From assembly GCA_001899765.1 (NCBI GenBank), contig MKWM01000040.1, positions 1 to 64,000 on the forward strand: DNA of 64,000 bases, given 5' to 3'. Below the pieces are notes generated by a model. That model saw only the letters and a list, made by a program, of their open reading frames with translations, was not told the origin of the DNA and made no database searches. This document shows, in pieces, positions 27,162 to 36,314 of the stretch (position 1 is its first letter; every line of letters begins with the position of its first letter). This DNA comes from Thiobacillus sp. 63-78 (GTDB lineage: Bacteria; Pseudomonadota; Gammaproteobacteria; Burkholderiales; Thiobacillaceae). Made by a program: the position numbers and the translations under genes.

Positions 27162-27369
27162 CGGCGGCCTGCGCCAGGCGGTGGAGCGGTGTGCCCTCAA
27201 CATATTTGTGAACCGGCGTGAACGCCAGCGTCAGGCCGTGGCAACGCCCATCATATCTCTGCCCGGATGCTTGCAATGCTCGCCTTAACCGGCATTGCCT
27301 GGATTTCGACGCGGCAATACGCAACCGGCAGAGTGGGGGCGCAATAGCGTTGATCGTAGACGTGATCGG

Positions 27370-29352
27370 CTATGCCGCCCGACGACGGGTGCTGGCGTTC
27401 AGGGCGGCCACGATGGGCGCGTCGTGCTCGCTAGGCATGGGCCGGCTGAATAGATAGCCCTGGATTTCGTGGCATCCTTCCCTTCGAACACGGTCCAGTT
27501 GAGCCTGCGTCTCGACACCTTCCGCGACGGTCGCGATGCCCAGACGTTCACCGAGTGCGGCGACGACACGTACGATGGCGGCGCAGTCAGGCCGATCCAC
27601 GGCATGCCTGACGAAGGATCTGTCGATTTTGATCTTGTCAAAGGTGAAGGCGCGCAGATGGGAGAGCGAGGAATAGCCGGTACCGAAGTCGTCGAGCGCC
27701 ACCCGCACGCCCATAGCCTGCAGCTGGCGCAGATCGTCAAGAGTGTCCTGTTCGTTGTTGAGCAGCACGGTTTCGGTCACCTCGATCTCCAGCCGGCGCG
27801 GCGACAGGCCCGTGTCAACGAGCGTCGCCAACACATCGGAGGCCAATGTTCCCTTGCCAAGTTGAGCGGCGGAGACGTTGACGGCGACGCGCGCGCCGTC
27901 CCGCCATTCGGTGGCATGTCGGCAGGCGCGGCTCAGCACGAACAAGCCGAGACGGTCGATGAGACCGCTCTCCTCCGCCACGGAAATGAACTCGCCAGGC
28001 GATATCCACCCCCGTTTCGGGTGATGCCAGCGCACTAACGCCTCACGGGTTGTGATCTCGCCGGTTCGAACATCGACGATATCCTGATAGAAGACGAACA
28101 ATCCGTCCTCGGCGTCCAGGGCGTCGCGCAATTCCGCTTCTATGCGGATGCGCTCCTGGACACACGTCTCCATCTGCGGTTCGAAGACTTTAAAGACACC
28201 CTTGCCCGCGGCTTTGGCGGTATAGAGGGCCAGATCGGCGCACGTCAACAGGGTCTCCACATCTTTACCCTGCAGAGGCGCGACGGCGATGCCCACCGAC
28301 GCACCGATACGCACCCACCGATCGTCGTCGAGGCGATAGGTCTCGGCAAGCGTGTCGATCAACCTGAGGGCGACGGCTGAGGCCTCATCGACGCCGCGCT
28401 TCGGGAGAAGGATCGTGAACTCGTCACCGCCGACCCGTCCGATCACAATGCCAGGTTCATTACAGACCTGGCGCATGCGATGTGCGACCTGCTTGAGCAC
28501 GAGATCGCCGAAATGGTGCCCCTTGGTGTCGTTGACGATCTTGAAGCCGTCGAGGTCGAGGAACAGCAGAGCAAGATGGCCATCGGAGTCGTCAAGGCTT
28601 GCCGCCATCTTTTCCCGAAACGTATTGCGGTTGGCGAGGCCCGTCAGCGTGTCGTAATGCGCGAGTTGATGGATGCGCGCTTCCCGGTCGCGCGCCTTGA
28701 TCTGCGCAGTGACAAGGTGAACAAATTGCCGATTCTGAGCCATGACGACGACCAGAAGAGCCAAGGCGACGACGGATACATTGAGTGTCAGCGCTATGAA
28801 AGAGGGATGCCCGTTTACGACAAAGTAACCCATGAAGATCGGGACAGAGCATATCGTCTCGCCTATTGCGGCCGCACGTAGTGGCCACAGAAAGATCATG
28901 CTGCCGATCATGGCGATAGTGATGAAGACGAAAACGCTGGCGTGCCCCGCCGCATCGCCATACGGAAACAGTGCAAGCGCCCAGCTAATAAATGAAATAC
29001 TCAATATGATTGTAAGAACAGCGGTTCTCTTGAGTTCTCTTCTTGCGCGCTCTGCGGTGATCTGAACGCGCTGCATCCGCAGCCACATGACGAAGCGAAC
29101 GATGCACAGGGCCGAGAGGAGGAGGGCAATATGCGTAGTCAGATAGGCTGGCGCCCGACCGGCAAAGGCAAACACCAGCATCCAGGCGTCAGCAAGAAGC
29201 AACAAGTACAGGATCGGGATCATCCGGGAGAGCGCAGCGCATTGCGCCACGAGTAATTCCGGATTTTCGAGCGACAGATCTAATCTGCTCTTAAGCCGAT
29301 TCAATATCAATTTTGAGGGTATGACAAACCTGGCGAGAATTGATTTGATCAT
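27370..29352 (-). CDS. Membrane-bound GGDEF-EAL cyclic-di-GMP protein
   Basis: 660 residues from the ATG at 29352; upstream frame has no better start, and this one lacks a clear Shine-Dalgarno, so the N-terminus is uncertain. Several membrane helices (about residues 40-225) form a sensory segment. GGDEF is intact at 308-312 after FLDLDGFKIVNDTKGHHFGD (active-site context), and EAL is intact at 437-439 (EALVRW) with DDFGTGYSSL later. Both synthesis and breakdown of c-di-GMP are therefore possible. In this setting it may influence exopolysaccharide or pilus output, but no direct link is visible. Confidence 0.93.
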   Translation of the reverse strand: MIKSILARFVIPSKLILNRLKSRLDLSLENPELLVAQCAALSRMIPILYLLLLADAWMLVFAFAGRAPAYLTTHIALLLSALCIVRFVMWLRMQRVQITAERARRELKRTAVLTIILSISFISWALALFPYGDAAGHASVFVFITIAMIGSMIFLWPLRAAAIGETICSVPIFMGYFVVNGHPSFIALTLNVSVVALALLVVVMAQNRQFVHLVTAQIKARDREARIHQLAHYDTLTGLANRNTFREKMAASLDDSDGHLALLFLDLDGFKIVNDTKGHHFGDLVLKQVAHRMRQVCNEPGIVIGRVGGDEFTILLPKRGVDEASAVALRLIDTLAETYRLDDDRWVRIGASVGIAVAPLQGKDVETLLTCADLALYTAKAAGKGVFKVFEPQMETCVQERIRIEAELRDALDAEDGLFVFYQDIVDVRTGEITTREALVRWHHPKRGWISPGEFISVAEESGLIDRLGLFVLSRACRHATEWRDGARVAVNVSAAQLGKGTLASDVLATLVDTGLSPRRLEIEVTETVLLNNEQDTLDDLRQLQAMGVRVALDDFGTGYSSLSHLRAFTFDKIKIDRSFVRHAVDRPDCAAIVRVVAALGERLGIATVAEGVETQAQLDRVRREGCHEIQGYLFSRPMPSEHDAPIVAALNASTRRRAA

Positions 29353-29610
29353 ATTCTGGAGGGAATTTAATTCCCGCGATCTCAAATTCGAAGTGCATTC
29401 CTGATTAACGGGTTGAGTGGGCGGGATATTGAGAGCATCCGTGCGGCGGCGTGTATCGACGATGGCCGGGCGCTGCTCGATCGAGATCTGATTCGGGAGG
29501 GTGACGCGCCAGTCGCGCCCACCATGGTGTTTCCGACGCGTCTTCTGACAGCGCAAGACGCGGTGCGGCTTGTCAGGGCAGGGTGTGGAAGACCCGCCGC
29601 GAGGGATGGC

Positions 29611-30927
29611 CTATTCGATTCCCAGTCGTTCGAGCCGGTAGCGCAGACTGCGGAAGGTGACCCCCAGCAGGCGTGCGGCGGCGGTCTTGTTGTAGCGGGT
29701 CTGTTCCAGCGCTTCGAGAATGGCGGCACGCTCCATCTGGTCGAGATAATCCTGTAAAGGATATTTGCTGCCGGGCGTGATGACGGTAGCAGGCAGGACG
29801 GGCGTCAGATTGAGGTCGGCGGCGTCGATACGTTGCCCTTCACACAGCGCCAGCGCTCGTTCCAGCGTGTTTTCCAGTTCACGCACATTGCCGGGGAAGG
29901 CATAGGCGCAGAGCGCCTGTTCGGCATCACGGTCCAGCCTGACGTCTCCGCCACTCAACTTGCCGAGCAGAAAACGGGCCATTTCCGGAATGTCTTCGGC
30001 GCGCTCGCGCAGGCCCGGCATGACGAGATCGATGACATTCAGCCGGTAATACAGATCCTGGCGAAAACGGCCCGCTTCCACGAGCGCGGACAAACCCTGA
30101 TGGGTGGCGCTCACGATGCGGACGTCCACGGGCTCCTCGGTCGTGGCGCCGATCTTGCGCACTTTCTTTTCCTGCAGCACGCGCAACAGTTTCACCTGCA
30201 TCGACAGCGGCAGATCGGCCACTTCGTCGAGAAACAGGGTGCCTCCGCTGGCAGCCTGGAAGAAGCCGTCACGCTCGGCGTCGGCGCCGGTGAACGCGCC
30301 TTTCCGGTAGCCGAAAAATTCGCTTTCCATCAGTGTTTCGGGAATCGCGCCGCAGTTGACCGCAACGAAGGGCCGGTCGGCCCGGTTGCCGAGGCGATGG
30401 ATCAGTCGCGCAGCGAGTTCCTTGCCGCTGCCCGATTCGCCGGTGATGTGCACCGGTGCCTGGGTCCGTGCGAGCTTGGCAATGCGCGCGCGGATGTCCT
30501 GCATGATGGCCGACTGGCCGATCAGTTCGTGTATCGGGTCGTCGGCTTTCGTGGGCTCGGGGACCGCCAGGGCGGATTTGACCAGGGTGCGGAGTTGATC
30601 GAGCGCCACCGGCTTGGCCAGATAATCGAACGCGCCCGCTTTCAGTGCGGCGACGGCGTTGCCGGCATTGCCGTAGGCGGTGATGACCGCGACCGGAACC
30701 GGCAGCGCCAGCGCGCTGGCGCAGGCAATCACGTTCAAGCCTTCGCCGTCGGTCAGGCGCATGTCGGTCAGGCAGAGATCGTAATGGGTTTGCCGCAGTC
30801 GGGCCTGCGCTTCAGCGACACTGGTGGCACGATCGGTTTCCAGGCCCATCCTGACCAGGGTCAACTCCATCAGATCGAGCAGATCGGGCTCGTCATCCAC
30901 CAGCAGGACGCGTGGGGAAACCCTCAT
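29611..30927 (-). CDS. pilR: Sigma-54-dependent response regulator PilR
   Basis: 438 residues: receiver domain (1-115) with acidic pair Asp11/Asp12 and phospho-acceptor Asp55 in LCLTDMRLTDG, AAA+ domain (about 135-365) with Walker A GESGSGKE at 163-170 and GAFTGA at 210-215, and a Fis-type HTH (NKTAAARLLGVTFRSLRYRL) at the end. The start at 30927 has GGAGGCGAGTGAAC upstream and sits just after the PilS stop. The operon with a PP0621-type gene and PilS is the usual betaproteobacterial type IV pilus regulatory unit controlling pilA transcription. Confidence 0.92.
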   Translation of the reverse strand: MRVSPRVLLVDDEPDLLDLMELTLVRMGLETDRATSVAEAQARLRQTHYDLCLTDMRLTDGEGLNVIACASALALPVPVAVITAYGNAGNAVAALKAGAFDYLAKPVALDQLRTLVKSALAVPEPTKADDPIHELIGQSAIMQDIRARIAKLARTQAPVHITGESGSGKELAARLIHRLGNRADRPFVAVNCGAIPETLMESEFFGYRKGAFTGADAERDGFFQAASGGTLFLDEVADLPLSMQVKLLRVLQEKKVRKIGATTEEPVDVRIVSATHQGLSALVEAGRFRQDLYYRLNVIDLVMPGLRERAEDIPEMARFLLGKLSGGDVRLDRDAEQALCAYAFPGNVRELENTLERALALCEGQRIDAADLNLTPVLPATVITPGSKYPLQDYLDQMERAAILEALEQTRYNKTAAARLLGVTFRSLRYRLERLGIE

Positions 30928-30929
30928 GT

Positions 30930-32510
30930 TCACTCGCCTCCGCGCAGGGCGAGACGGAAGCACCCGCCGCCATGGCCGGGAATCTGGCTCAGGGTTGCGT
31001 GGTTGGCTTCGGCCAGTTCGCGCGCGAGGAACAGGCCCAATCCGGTCCCTTGTGCATCCGTCGTGAAGAAAGGCTCGAAAAGCTTGTCCTGATGTTCCAG
31101 CGCGACACCGGCGCCGTCGTCGGCGATCTCGAGCTGCATGTGGCCACCCTGCACGTGCGCGCTGATGTGGAGGCTGCCTGCCTGTTTGCGGCTGAAACGC
31201 CAGGCGTTGCGCAGGAGATTCCATACGATCTGGCGCAGATGGTCGGGGTCGAACTGGAAATGCAGGCTGGCGGGCATGTCGACTATGACGGCGTCCAGCG
31301 GGATTTCTTCAGTCTGGCGCAACTCATCGACCAGCATGCCGAGCGCCGCGGCGTCGAAATGGACCGGCTTCATCCGGTCGCGCCGATTGAGCGTCAGGAC
31401 TTCTTCCACCAGACGATCGAGCCGATGCGCATTGTTCTCGATGATCCCGATCAATCGGGCCTGGGTCGCATCGCGCGCTTCCTCGCCCAGCAATTGCGCG
31501 GCGTGGCTGATGGCCGACAGCGGATTGCGGATTTCGTGTGCGATATTGGCGGTGAGTCGCCCCAGTGCCGCCAGCTTGAGGCGTTGGGCCGCCTGTTCGG
31601 CCTGGCTCTGGTCCTCCAGCACCAGCACGCGGCTGTTGTCCGGTGTTTCCAGCGGGATGCAGCGCACACGTAATTGCGCAGCCGGCGTATTCAGGGTGAA
31701 ACTGGTGCCGGGCAGCATCAGCTGCGACGCGCGCGCCAGTTCGGGCGAACAGTCTTCCAGGCGGGTGATGCCCGGTATGACCGCGGCCGGAATCCCCAGC
31801 AGCGCCAGTGCGCGGGGACTGGCGTGGCGCACGACGCCGTCGCCGCGTATGGCCAGCAGCCCGTCGGGCGAGTTTTTGATGGCCAGGGCATTGATGCGGT
31901 TCAGCAGGGACAGTTCGTCCGCCTGCAGCTGGGCCAGTCTTTCCGAACGCAGCGCGCGCAGGGTCAGGGCATGCGCCAGCAGGCCGATGGCGAAATACCC
32001 TGCGCATAACAGACCGACCTGGAAAAAACTGTCCAGTCCCTGGCTGCCGCCCAGAATGCTGAAGCCGTGTTGCAGCAGAACGGCGATCGATGCCATGGCG
32101 GCATACAGCAGGGTCAGACGGCCGCTTCCGGCCAGCCCGCCGGAAGCGATGGAAATTGCCAGCAGCAGACCCAGTCCGCCCGCCAGTTGCTCGCTGGTCG
32201 ACATCATCAGCACGAACAGCACGATATCGGCCGTGATGTGCGCGGTGAGCTGGATCTGGAAGCCCGGCCAGCGGGCGCGGATGCCCAGCACGAACAGGGC
32301 CGCGACCATCAGATAGGCAAAGGTATAGCTCTGGAAACGCCCGCTTGTGCCCTCGCGGAACAGATCGGACGTGCTGAACAGCAGCCCGCTGAACACCAGC
32401 GCGGTGGCCAGCGTCAGGCGATACAGGTTGAAGTAATCGAGGCTGCGCCAATGGGAAGCGAAATAGCCTGGCGTGGCCGGGCGCGGCATCGACGTTGCCG
32501 CGGCGTTCAT
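30930..32510 (-). CDS. pilS: Sensor histidine kinase PilS
   Basis: 526 residues. The start at 32510 overlaps the stop of the PP0621-type gene (ATGA). It has six or so N-terminal membrane helices (about 25-185), a PAS-like region (about 200-300), the H-box with His325 in ANIAHEIRNPLSA, and the ATPase region with NLLRNAWRFS, DDGAGV and GTGLGLFLAR. It would phosphorylate PilR. In Pseudomonas, PilS senses pilin level in the membrane through its helices; the same can be expected here by family. Confidence 0.92.
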   Translation of the reverse strand: MNAAATSMPRPATPGYFASHWRSLDYFNLYRLTLATALVFSGLLFSTSDLFREGTSGRFQSYTFAYLMVAALFVLGIRARWPGFQIQLTAHITADIVLFVLMMSTSEQLAGGLGLLLAISIASGGLAGSGRLTLLYAAMASIAVLLQHGFSILGGSQGLDSFFQVGLLCAGYFAIGLLAHALTLRALRSERLAQLQADELSLLNRINALAIKNSPDGLLAIRGDGVVRHASPRALALLGIPAAVIPGITRLEDCSPELARASQLMLPGTSFTLNTPAAQLRVRCIPLETPDNSRVLVLEDQSQAEQAAQRLKLAALGRLTANIAHEIRNPLSAISHAAQLLGEEARDATQARLIGIIENNAHRLDRLVEEVLTLNRRDRMKPVHFDAAALGMLVDELRQTEEIPLDAVIVDMPASLHFQFDPDHLRQIVWNLLRNAWRFSRKQAGSLHISAHVQGGHMQLEIADDGAGVALEHQDKLFEPFFTTDAQGTGLGLFLARELAEANHATLSQIPGHGGGCFRLALRGGE

Positions 32511-32731
32511 TTCTTGCCGAGTTGGCGGTGTTCGGGGGTGCAGAAGAAGTGGCCGCCGGAATAAATGGCCTCGCTGCGCGGCAGGTTCACGCCGCAATGC
32601 GCGCATTTCACCATGTCTTCGACAGTGTGTTCCTGTGTATGCGCGCGCGGCGGACCAAGCGAGCGCTGATAGGCGCGGAACAAGGCCAGCACGACAAAAC
32701 CGATCGCAATCAGCAGCAGAATCTTGAACAC
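32507..32731 (-). CDS. PP0621-family small membrane protein
   Basis: 74 residues: an N-terminal membrane helix (KILLLIAIGFVVLALF), then a small cysteine domain with VKCAHCGVNLPRSEAIYSGG and HFFCTPEHRQLG, a likely zinc ribbon with a CxxC and a later Cys/His. Genes of this type regularly sit directly before pilS in betaproteobacteria. Its stop overlaps the pilS start, so translation is coupled. No function is established that I know of. Confidence 0.85.
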   Translation of the reverse strand: MFKILLLIAIGFVVLALFRAYQRSLGPPRAHTQEHTVEDMVKCAHCGVNLPRSEAIYSGGHFFCTPEHRQLGKK

Positions 32732-33266
32732 GCCGTCCCTCCGAAATGGCGCTCAGCATAGCACGGCGGCACGCCGACACGTTTCACGGAAAGGTGGGGC
32801 GCGGACGGTGGCGGCGTTTTCGGGCATGCGGAAACGTGTCTCGATGCATGCAAGCGGATTCGGCAACAGTGCTTCCGCAAGCGCATGTCCTCGAAGTCAC
32901 ACATAGACTGATCAGCCCTATCCTTCGGCAAACTGTCTTGTCGGGGTTCTTTACAATGGATGTGTGCCGTTGCGGACGCGCCGGCAATCCTAATGAAAAG
33001 CGACATACAAACAAGGGCGAGCGGTCACCGGATGATCGATGGGTATGCATATTGCTTTGTTCGTTCCGGCCAAGCGAATGTTTTTTTGCGGTTTTCTGGC
33101 CACTGCTCAGGTCGGCCAGTCCGGCAATCAGGGAAGCTCAAACACGGTACGGATACCCTTGATGAATTTACTCGAAACGTACATAAAAAACGTGCATGGT
33201 TTCAGTTCGGGCTGATGGCGATGGAGAAACGCACCGCAATGTTGAAATCAAATTGGAGGAAACATC
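32732..33266. other. Intergenic region with a candidate sigma-54 promoter
   Basis: Between the divergent PP0621-type and PEP-CTERM genes lie 535 bases with only short, unsupported frames. The notable signal is a -24/-12 type element at 33041-33056, listed separately. TTGGAGGAAAC directly before 33267 is the ribosome binding site of the PEP-CTERM gene. Nothing else is called. Confidence 0.6.
33041..33056 (+). promoter_or_regulatory. Candidate sigma-54 promoter of PEP-CTERM gene 1
   Basis: The sequence GGGTATGCATATTGCT has the invariant GG and GC separated by exactly 10 bases, a TTGC -12 element and a -24 half with GG, A and G of TGGCACG. It lies about 210 bases before the gene start. The match is partial at -24; support comes mainly from similar sites before three other exopolysaccharide/PEP-CTERM genes in the window. 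Confidence 0.5.
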
Positions 33267-33989
33267 ATGAAATTCTTTAAACACACCGCAGCCGCACTGG
33301 CATTGTCGGCCGTCATGCTGAGCGGGCCTGTGCAGGCCGTTCCCGTGACCGTAGTGGGCACCACGGTCAGCTTCACTTTCGACAGCGCGCTCAGCGGGTT
33401 GTTCGGCGTTCCCGCGGTGACGGGGGATGCGCTGTTCTTTACCCCCACCACCTATAAGGCCCAGTCTTTCAACGGCACCGGGTTTGCTTCGGCCAGCCAG
33501 ACCTTCAATATCATGGTCAATGCCAATCCCGGCTATCTGGTGTCGGCGGTCAACCTGACGGAAGACGGCGACTACTACAACATCGGCGCCGGTTCCAGCG
33601 TGGCCGTCGGCGGCAAACTCTATGTGCGCGATCTGGCGTCACCCTTGACGCCTGCCGCCAGCAGCAAAATCAAGTCGTCGCTTCCGCTGACCGACATGAC
33701 CAGCCTGGCGGATTTCGAAACCACCGACTGGACCTCGCACGCAAACGTCGCGATTCCGGCCGGATGGGGCGGAACGGGCGGCATCGTCAGCGGTGTCAAC
33801 GTCACCATCGAGAACATCCTGCTGGCCAGCAGCTTGTCAGTCGGTGGCGCGGCCTTCATCGAGAAGAAATTTGCCGGTGTGACCATCGTGACGGCGCCTG
33901 TACCGGAACCGCAGGCGTATGCCTTGTTCATCGCCGGTTTGGCGTTGATCGGCTTCATGGGGTGGCGCAAAGGCCGTGTCACGATCTGA
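33267..33989 (+). CDS. PEP-CTERM sorted surface protein 1
   Basis: 240 residues. GGAGGAA precedes the ATG. Signal peptide (KFFKHTAAALALSAVMLSGPVQA), a Thr/Ser/Ala-rich beta-type middle with no recognised domain, and a C-terminal sorting signal: VPEPQAYALF, a hydrophobic helix, and a basic tail WRKGR. This is the substrate signature of exosortases, here presumably XrtB at 51.9 kb, which would cleave at the motif and release or attach the protein at the cell surface. It is followed by a clear terminator, so is transcribed alone. Confidence 0.93.
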   Translation: MKFFKHTAAALALSAVMLSGPVQAVPVTVVGTTVSFTFDSALSGLFGVPAVTGDALFFTPTTYKAQSFNGTGFASASQTFNIMVNANPGYLVSAVNLTEDGDYYNIGAGSSVAVGGKLYVRDLASPLTPAASSKIKSSLPLTDMTSLADFETTDWTSHANVAIPAGWGGTGGIVSGVNVTIENILLASSLSVGGAAFIEKKFAGVTIVTAPVPEPQAYALFIAGLALIGFMGWRKGRVTI

Positions 33990-34009
33990 GTGCTGGATGC
34001 TTTTGTGTA

Positions 34010-34037
34010 AACGGCCTCCCTCGCGAGGCCGTTTTTT
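34010..34037 (+). terminator. Rho-independent terminator after PEP-CTERM gene 1
   Basis: Stem AACGGCCTC (34010-34018) pairs with GAGGCCGTT (34025-34033), with a 6-base loop and a run of six T from 34032. Placed 21 bases after the gene stop. Confidence 0.9.
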
Positions 34038-34212
34038 CATACGAAGGCCAGCGGCAGGTAGATCAAATTCCGTCTGGCTATTTCATCTGTACGAAATCGG
34101 GCATGTCGTGACTGTCGGTTTTCTTTACACTTTAAATCAAATGAATGAATGAACGGTGGGTTCTGTATAAAAAACATCGGGTAAACAGTATGGTACGAAG
34201 CTTTCATAGCCA

Positions 34213-34228
34213 TGGTACGTGTTTTGCG
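34213..34228 (+). promoter_or_regulatory. Sigma-54 promoter upstream of wcaJ
   Basis: TGGTACGTGTTTTGCG fits the -24/-12 consensus TGGCACG-N4-TTGC closely: GG and GC are 10 bases apart, and only one of seven -24 bases differs. Transcription would start near 34238, about 330 bases before the wcaJ start. An almost identical site (AGGTACGGGTTTTGCA) precedes epsE. A sigma-54 activator of the PrsR type is expected for such exosortase loci, but its gene is not in the window. Confidence 0.75.
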
Positions 34229-34236
34229 TAAACGGC

Positions 34237-34299
34237 TGGGGGCACAATGAACAATAAAGAAATGTGCCCCCATTCCATTTCATGCATACGATGAAATGG
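34237..34299 (+). promoter_or_regulatory. Two tandem hairpins at the predicted 5' end of the wcaJ transcript
   Basis: Hairpin 1: TGGGGGCACA (34237-34246) with TGTGCCCCCA (34263-34272), 10 perfect pairs and a 16-base AT-rich loop. Hairpin 2: CCATTTCAT (34275-34283) with ATGAAATGG (34291-34299), 9 pairs and a 7-base loop. No T-run follows either. The first begins almost exactly where the sigma-54 promoter predicts transcription to start, so a 5' stabilising or regulatory RNA structure is a good possibility. Confidence 0.6.
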
Positions 34300-34567
34300 T
34301 CCAGGAGCGTGATATTGGAGGAGGAATTGCTGCGTGGCTTCTGACTCGCGGCTTCCGCAAGGAAGCTGTTTTCATTGAAGATTCTTTACGCGCGGGCAAT
34401 ATCGTGACATATGGCGCGAATGAACCGGGCAGTTTCAAGTTCCGACAATATTGGCCCGTTACTTTGTTGGATACAGCAGCCTGCCCGGCCAGAACCGGCA
34501 GACCGGCCGAATAACGCACACCTGACCGTCATCCGGAAACACGCATCGACGCGAAGCATTTGGAGTC
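34300..34567 (+). other. wcaJ leader region
   Basis: Long untranslated leader following the hairpins. A 72-codon frame starts within hairpin 2 at 34296 (MVQERDIGGGIAAWLL..) and ends at 34514, but it has no ribosome binding site or recognised family, so it is not called. No GEMM-type riboswitch core was seen. A GGAG 5 bases before the ATG at 34568 serves wcaJ. Confidence 0.45.
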
Positions 34568-35950
34568 ATGACAAACCATAACCAGTGGCTGTTCCGGCAA
34601 CAGCTGTCCGTCGTCTCGTTGACCAAGATTCTGCTCGACCCCTTCGTGGCCGTGCTGGTGCTGATCGGCTGCACGCTCTATTTCGGCGAAACCTTCAACG
34701 GGCCGTACCCCATCCTGGCCCTGATCGTCTTCACGCTGACCTTTCCCGGGAAATGGCCCGAAGTGACGCTGCGCGCCTTCTGGAATGAAGTCGTCATGTC
34801 GTGGTTCTTCCTGTCCGGCCTGATCCTGCTGTTCGGCTACTCTACCGGCTATCTCAACTGGTTTCCGCCTGACCTCGTGATGGTGTGGATGCTGGTCACT
34901 CCCGTCGCCATGTGGGTGGCGCACCGCGTCGTGCGCAAGATCCTGCCGCGCCTGCTGCTGCTGGAAGGCGGCCGCCGCCGTGCCCTCATCGTGGGCGCCG
35001 GGCACCTGGGGACCGAACTGCGCGGCCGCTTCGTCAATGACCGTGCGCTGGGGGTCGATGTGGCCGGTTTTTTCGACGACCGCGCCATCGAACGCACCGA
35101 ACTGAACGACCCGGCCAAACTGCTCGGACGACTGGCCGACATTCCCGACCACGTCAACCGCCATGGCATCGACCTGGTCTACATCACCCTGCCGATGGCC
35201 TCGCAGCCGCGCACGCTGAACCTGCTCGACGCTCTGCGCGACACCACCGCGTCGGTCTATTTCGTGCCGGACATTTTCGTGTCCGACCTGATCCAGGCGC
35301 GGGTCGACCACATCCACGGCATGCCCGTGGTGGCGCTCACCGAATCCCCCACGCTGGGCGTCAGCGGTATCGGCAAGCGCATCAGCGACGTCGCCATCGC
35401 CAGCCTGATCCTGCTGATGATCTGGCCTGTCCTGCTCATCCTGGCCATCGGGGTCAAACTGTCGTCGCCGGGCCCCATCATCTTCAAGCAGCGCCGCTAC
35501 GGCCTCGACGGCCAGGAAATTCTCGTCTACAAATTCCGCTCCATGCGTGTCTGCGACGATGGCGACACCATCAAGCAGGCCGGCCGCAGCGACCCCCGCA
35601 TCACCCGCTTCGGATCCTTCATCCGCCGGACGTCCCTGGATGAGCTGCCGCAGTTCATCAACGTCCTGCAGGGCCGCATGAGCGTCGTCGGCCCGCGTCC
35701 CCACGCCGTCGCCCACAACGAGCAGTACCGCAAGCTCATCAAGGGCTATATGCTGCGCCACAAGGTCAAGCCCGGCATCACCGGCTGGGCCCAGGTCAAC
35801 GGCCTGCGCGGCGAAACCGAAACCCTCGACAAGATGCGCGCCCGCGTCCAGTACGACATCGACTACATGCGCAACTGGTCGCTGGGGTTCGACCTCATGA
35901 TCATCGGCAAGACGCTTGCGGTCGTCTGGCGGGACCAGAACGCGTATTGA
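34568..35950 (+). CDS. wcaJ: Undecaprenyl-phosphate glucose phosphotransferase (WcaJ/EpsB-type)
   Basis: 460 residues. It starts exopolysaccharide synthesis by moving a hexose 1-phosphate from a nucleotide sugar to undecaprenyl phosphate at the inner membrane. Four N-terminal helices (about 15-120), a CoA/NAD-binding-like domain with ALIVGAGHLGTELR (about 138-150), another helix near 275, and the bacterial sugar transferase domain with FKQRRYGLDGQEI, VYKFRSM, RTSLDELPQFINVLQG and MSVVGPRPHAV. The last 66 codons are repeated downstream as broken copies at 37.2 and 38.7 kb. It is separated from the eps operon by the cassette region and the 40-45 kb genes. Confidence 0.95.
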   Translation: MTNHNQWLFRQQLSVVSLTKILLDPFVAVLVLIGCTLYFGETFNGPYPILALIVFTLTFPGKWPEVTLRAFWNEVVMSWFFLSGLILLFGYSTGYLNWFPPDLVMVWMLVTPVAMWVAHRVVRKILPRLLLLEGGRRRALIVGAGHLGTELRGRFVNDRALGVDVAGFFDDRAIERTELNDPAKLLGRLADIPDHVNRHGIDLVYITLPMASQPRTLNLLDALRDTTASVYFVPDIFVSDLIQARVDHIHGMPVVALTESPTLGVSGIGKRISDVAIASLILLMIWPVLLILAIGVKLSSPGPIIFKQRRYGLDGQEILVYKFRSMRVCDDGDTIKQAGRSDPRITRFGSFIRRTSLDELPQFINVLQGRMSVVGPRPHAVAHNEQYRKLIKGYMLRHKVKPGITGWAQVNGLRGETETLDKMRARVQYDIDYMRNWSLGFDLMIIGKTLAVVWRDQNAY

Positions 35951-36072
35951 TAGTGACACCCACTGCAGTCATGGAGAGGGTCGAATATCAATTCGACCCT
36001 GGTTTTGCGCAGGCTTGGCTAAAGTGCCGTCTTGGCATATGCTTTGGCATATATGTGATTCAAAGGAATTCC

Positions 36073-36312
36073 ATGCAATCCCAACGACTTGCTCGACTGT
36101 TCCGTAACGGGCGCAATCAGGCCCTGCGTATTCCACGTGAATTCGAATTGCCGGGAGATGAAGTCATCATTCACAAAGAGGGCGATCGGTTGATTCTGGA
36201 ACCAGTGAAAACACGCAATCTGCTCGGCATACTCGCTAAGCTGAAGCCGGTGAATGACGCTTTTCCTGATGTGGATAACGGCCTGTTGCCGCTTGACGAC
36301 ATCCGGCTGTGA
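36073..36312 (+). CDS. vapB: VapB-type antitoxin (AbrB/SpoVT fold)
   Basis: 79 residues. ATG at 36073 after AAAGGA; a longer frame starting near the wcaJ stop is rejected. The N-terminal half RLARLFRNGRNQALRIPREFELPGDEV is the swapped-hairpin DNA-binding fold of VapB (shown here as RLARLFRNGRNQ and LRIPREFELPG). The C-terminal tail LLPLDDIRL would bind and block the toxin. It ends overlapping a GTG just before the toxin ATG, the usual coupled pair. It probably autoregulates with VapC. Confidence 0.88.
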   Translation: MQSQRLARLFRNGRNQALRIPREFELPGDEVIIHKEGDRLILEPVKTRNLLGILAKLKPVNDAFPDVDNGLLPLDDIRL

Positions 36313-36314
36313 AC

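Noticed and set aside
27162..27369. Gene between phosphoribulokinase and the GGDEF-EAL protein
   Set aside because: Only short frames without motifs or binding sites; left as intergenic.
34182..34198. Second sigma-54 site before wcaJ (ATGGTACGAAGCTTTCAT)
   Set aside because: The -12 GC is replaced by TC; only the -24 half resembles the true site just downstream.
34296..34514. 72-codon leader gene before wcaJ
   Set aside because: It starts inside a hairpin with no ribosome binding site and shows no family motif.
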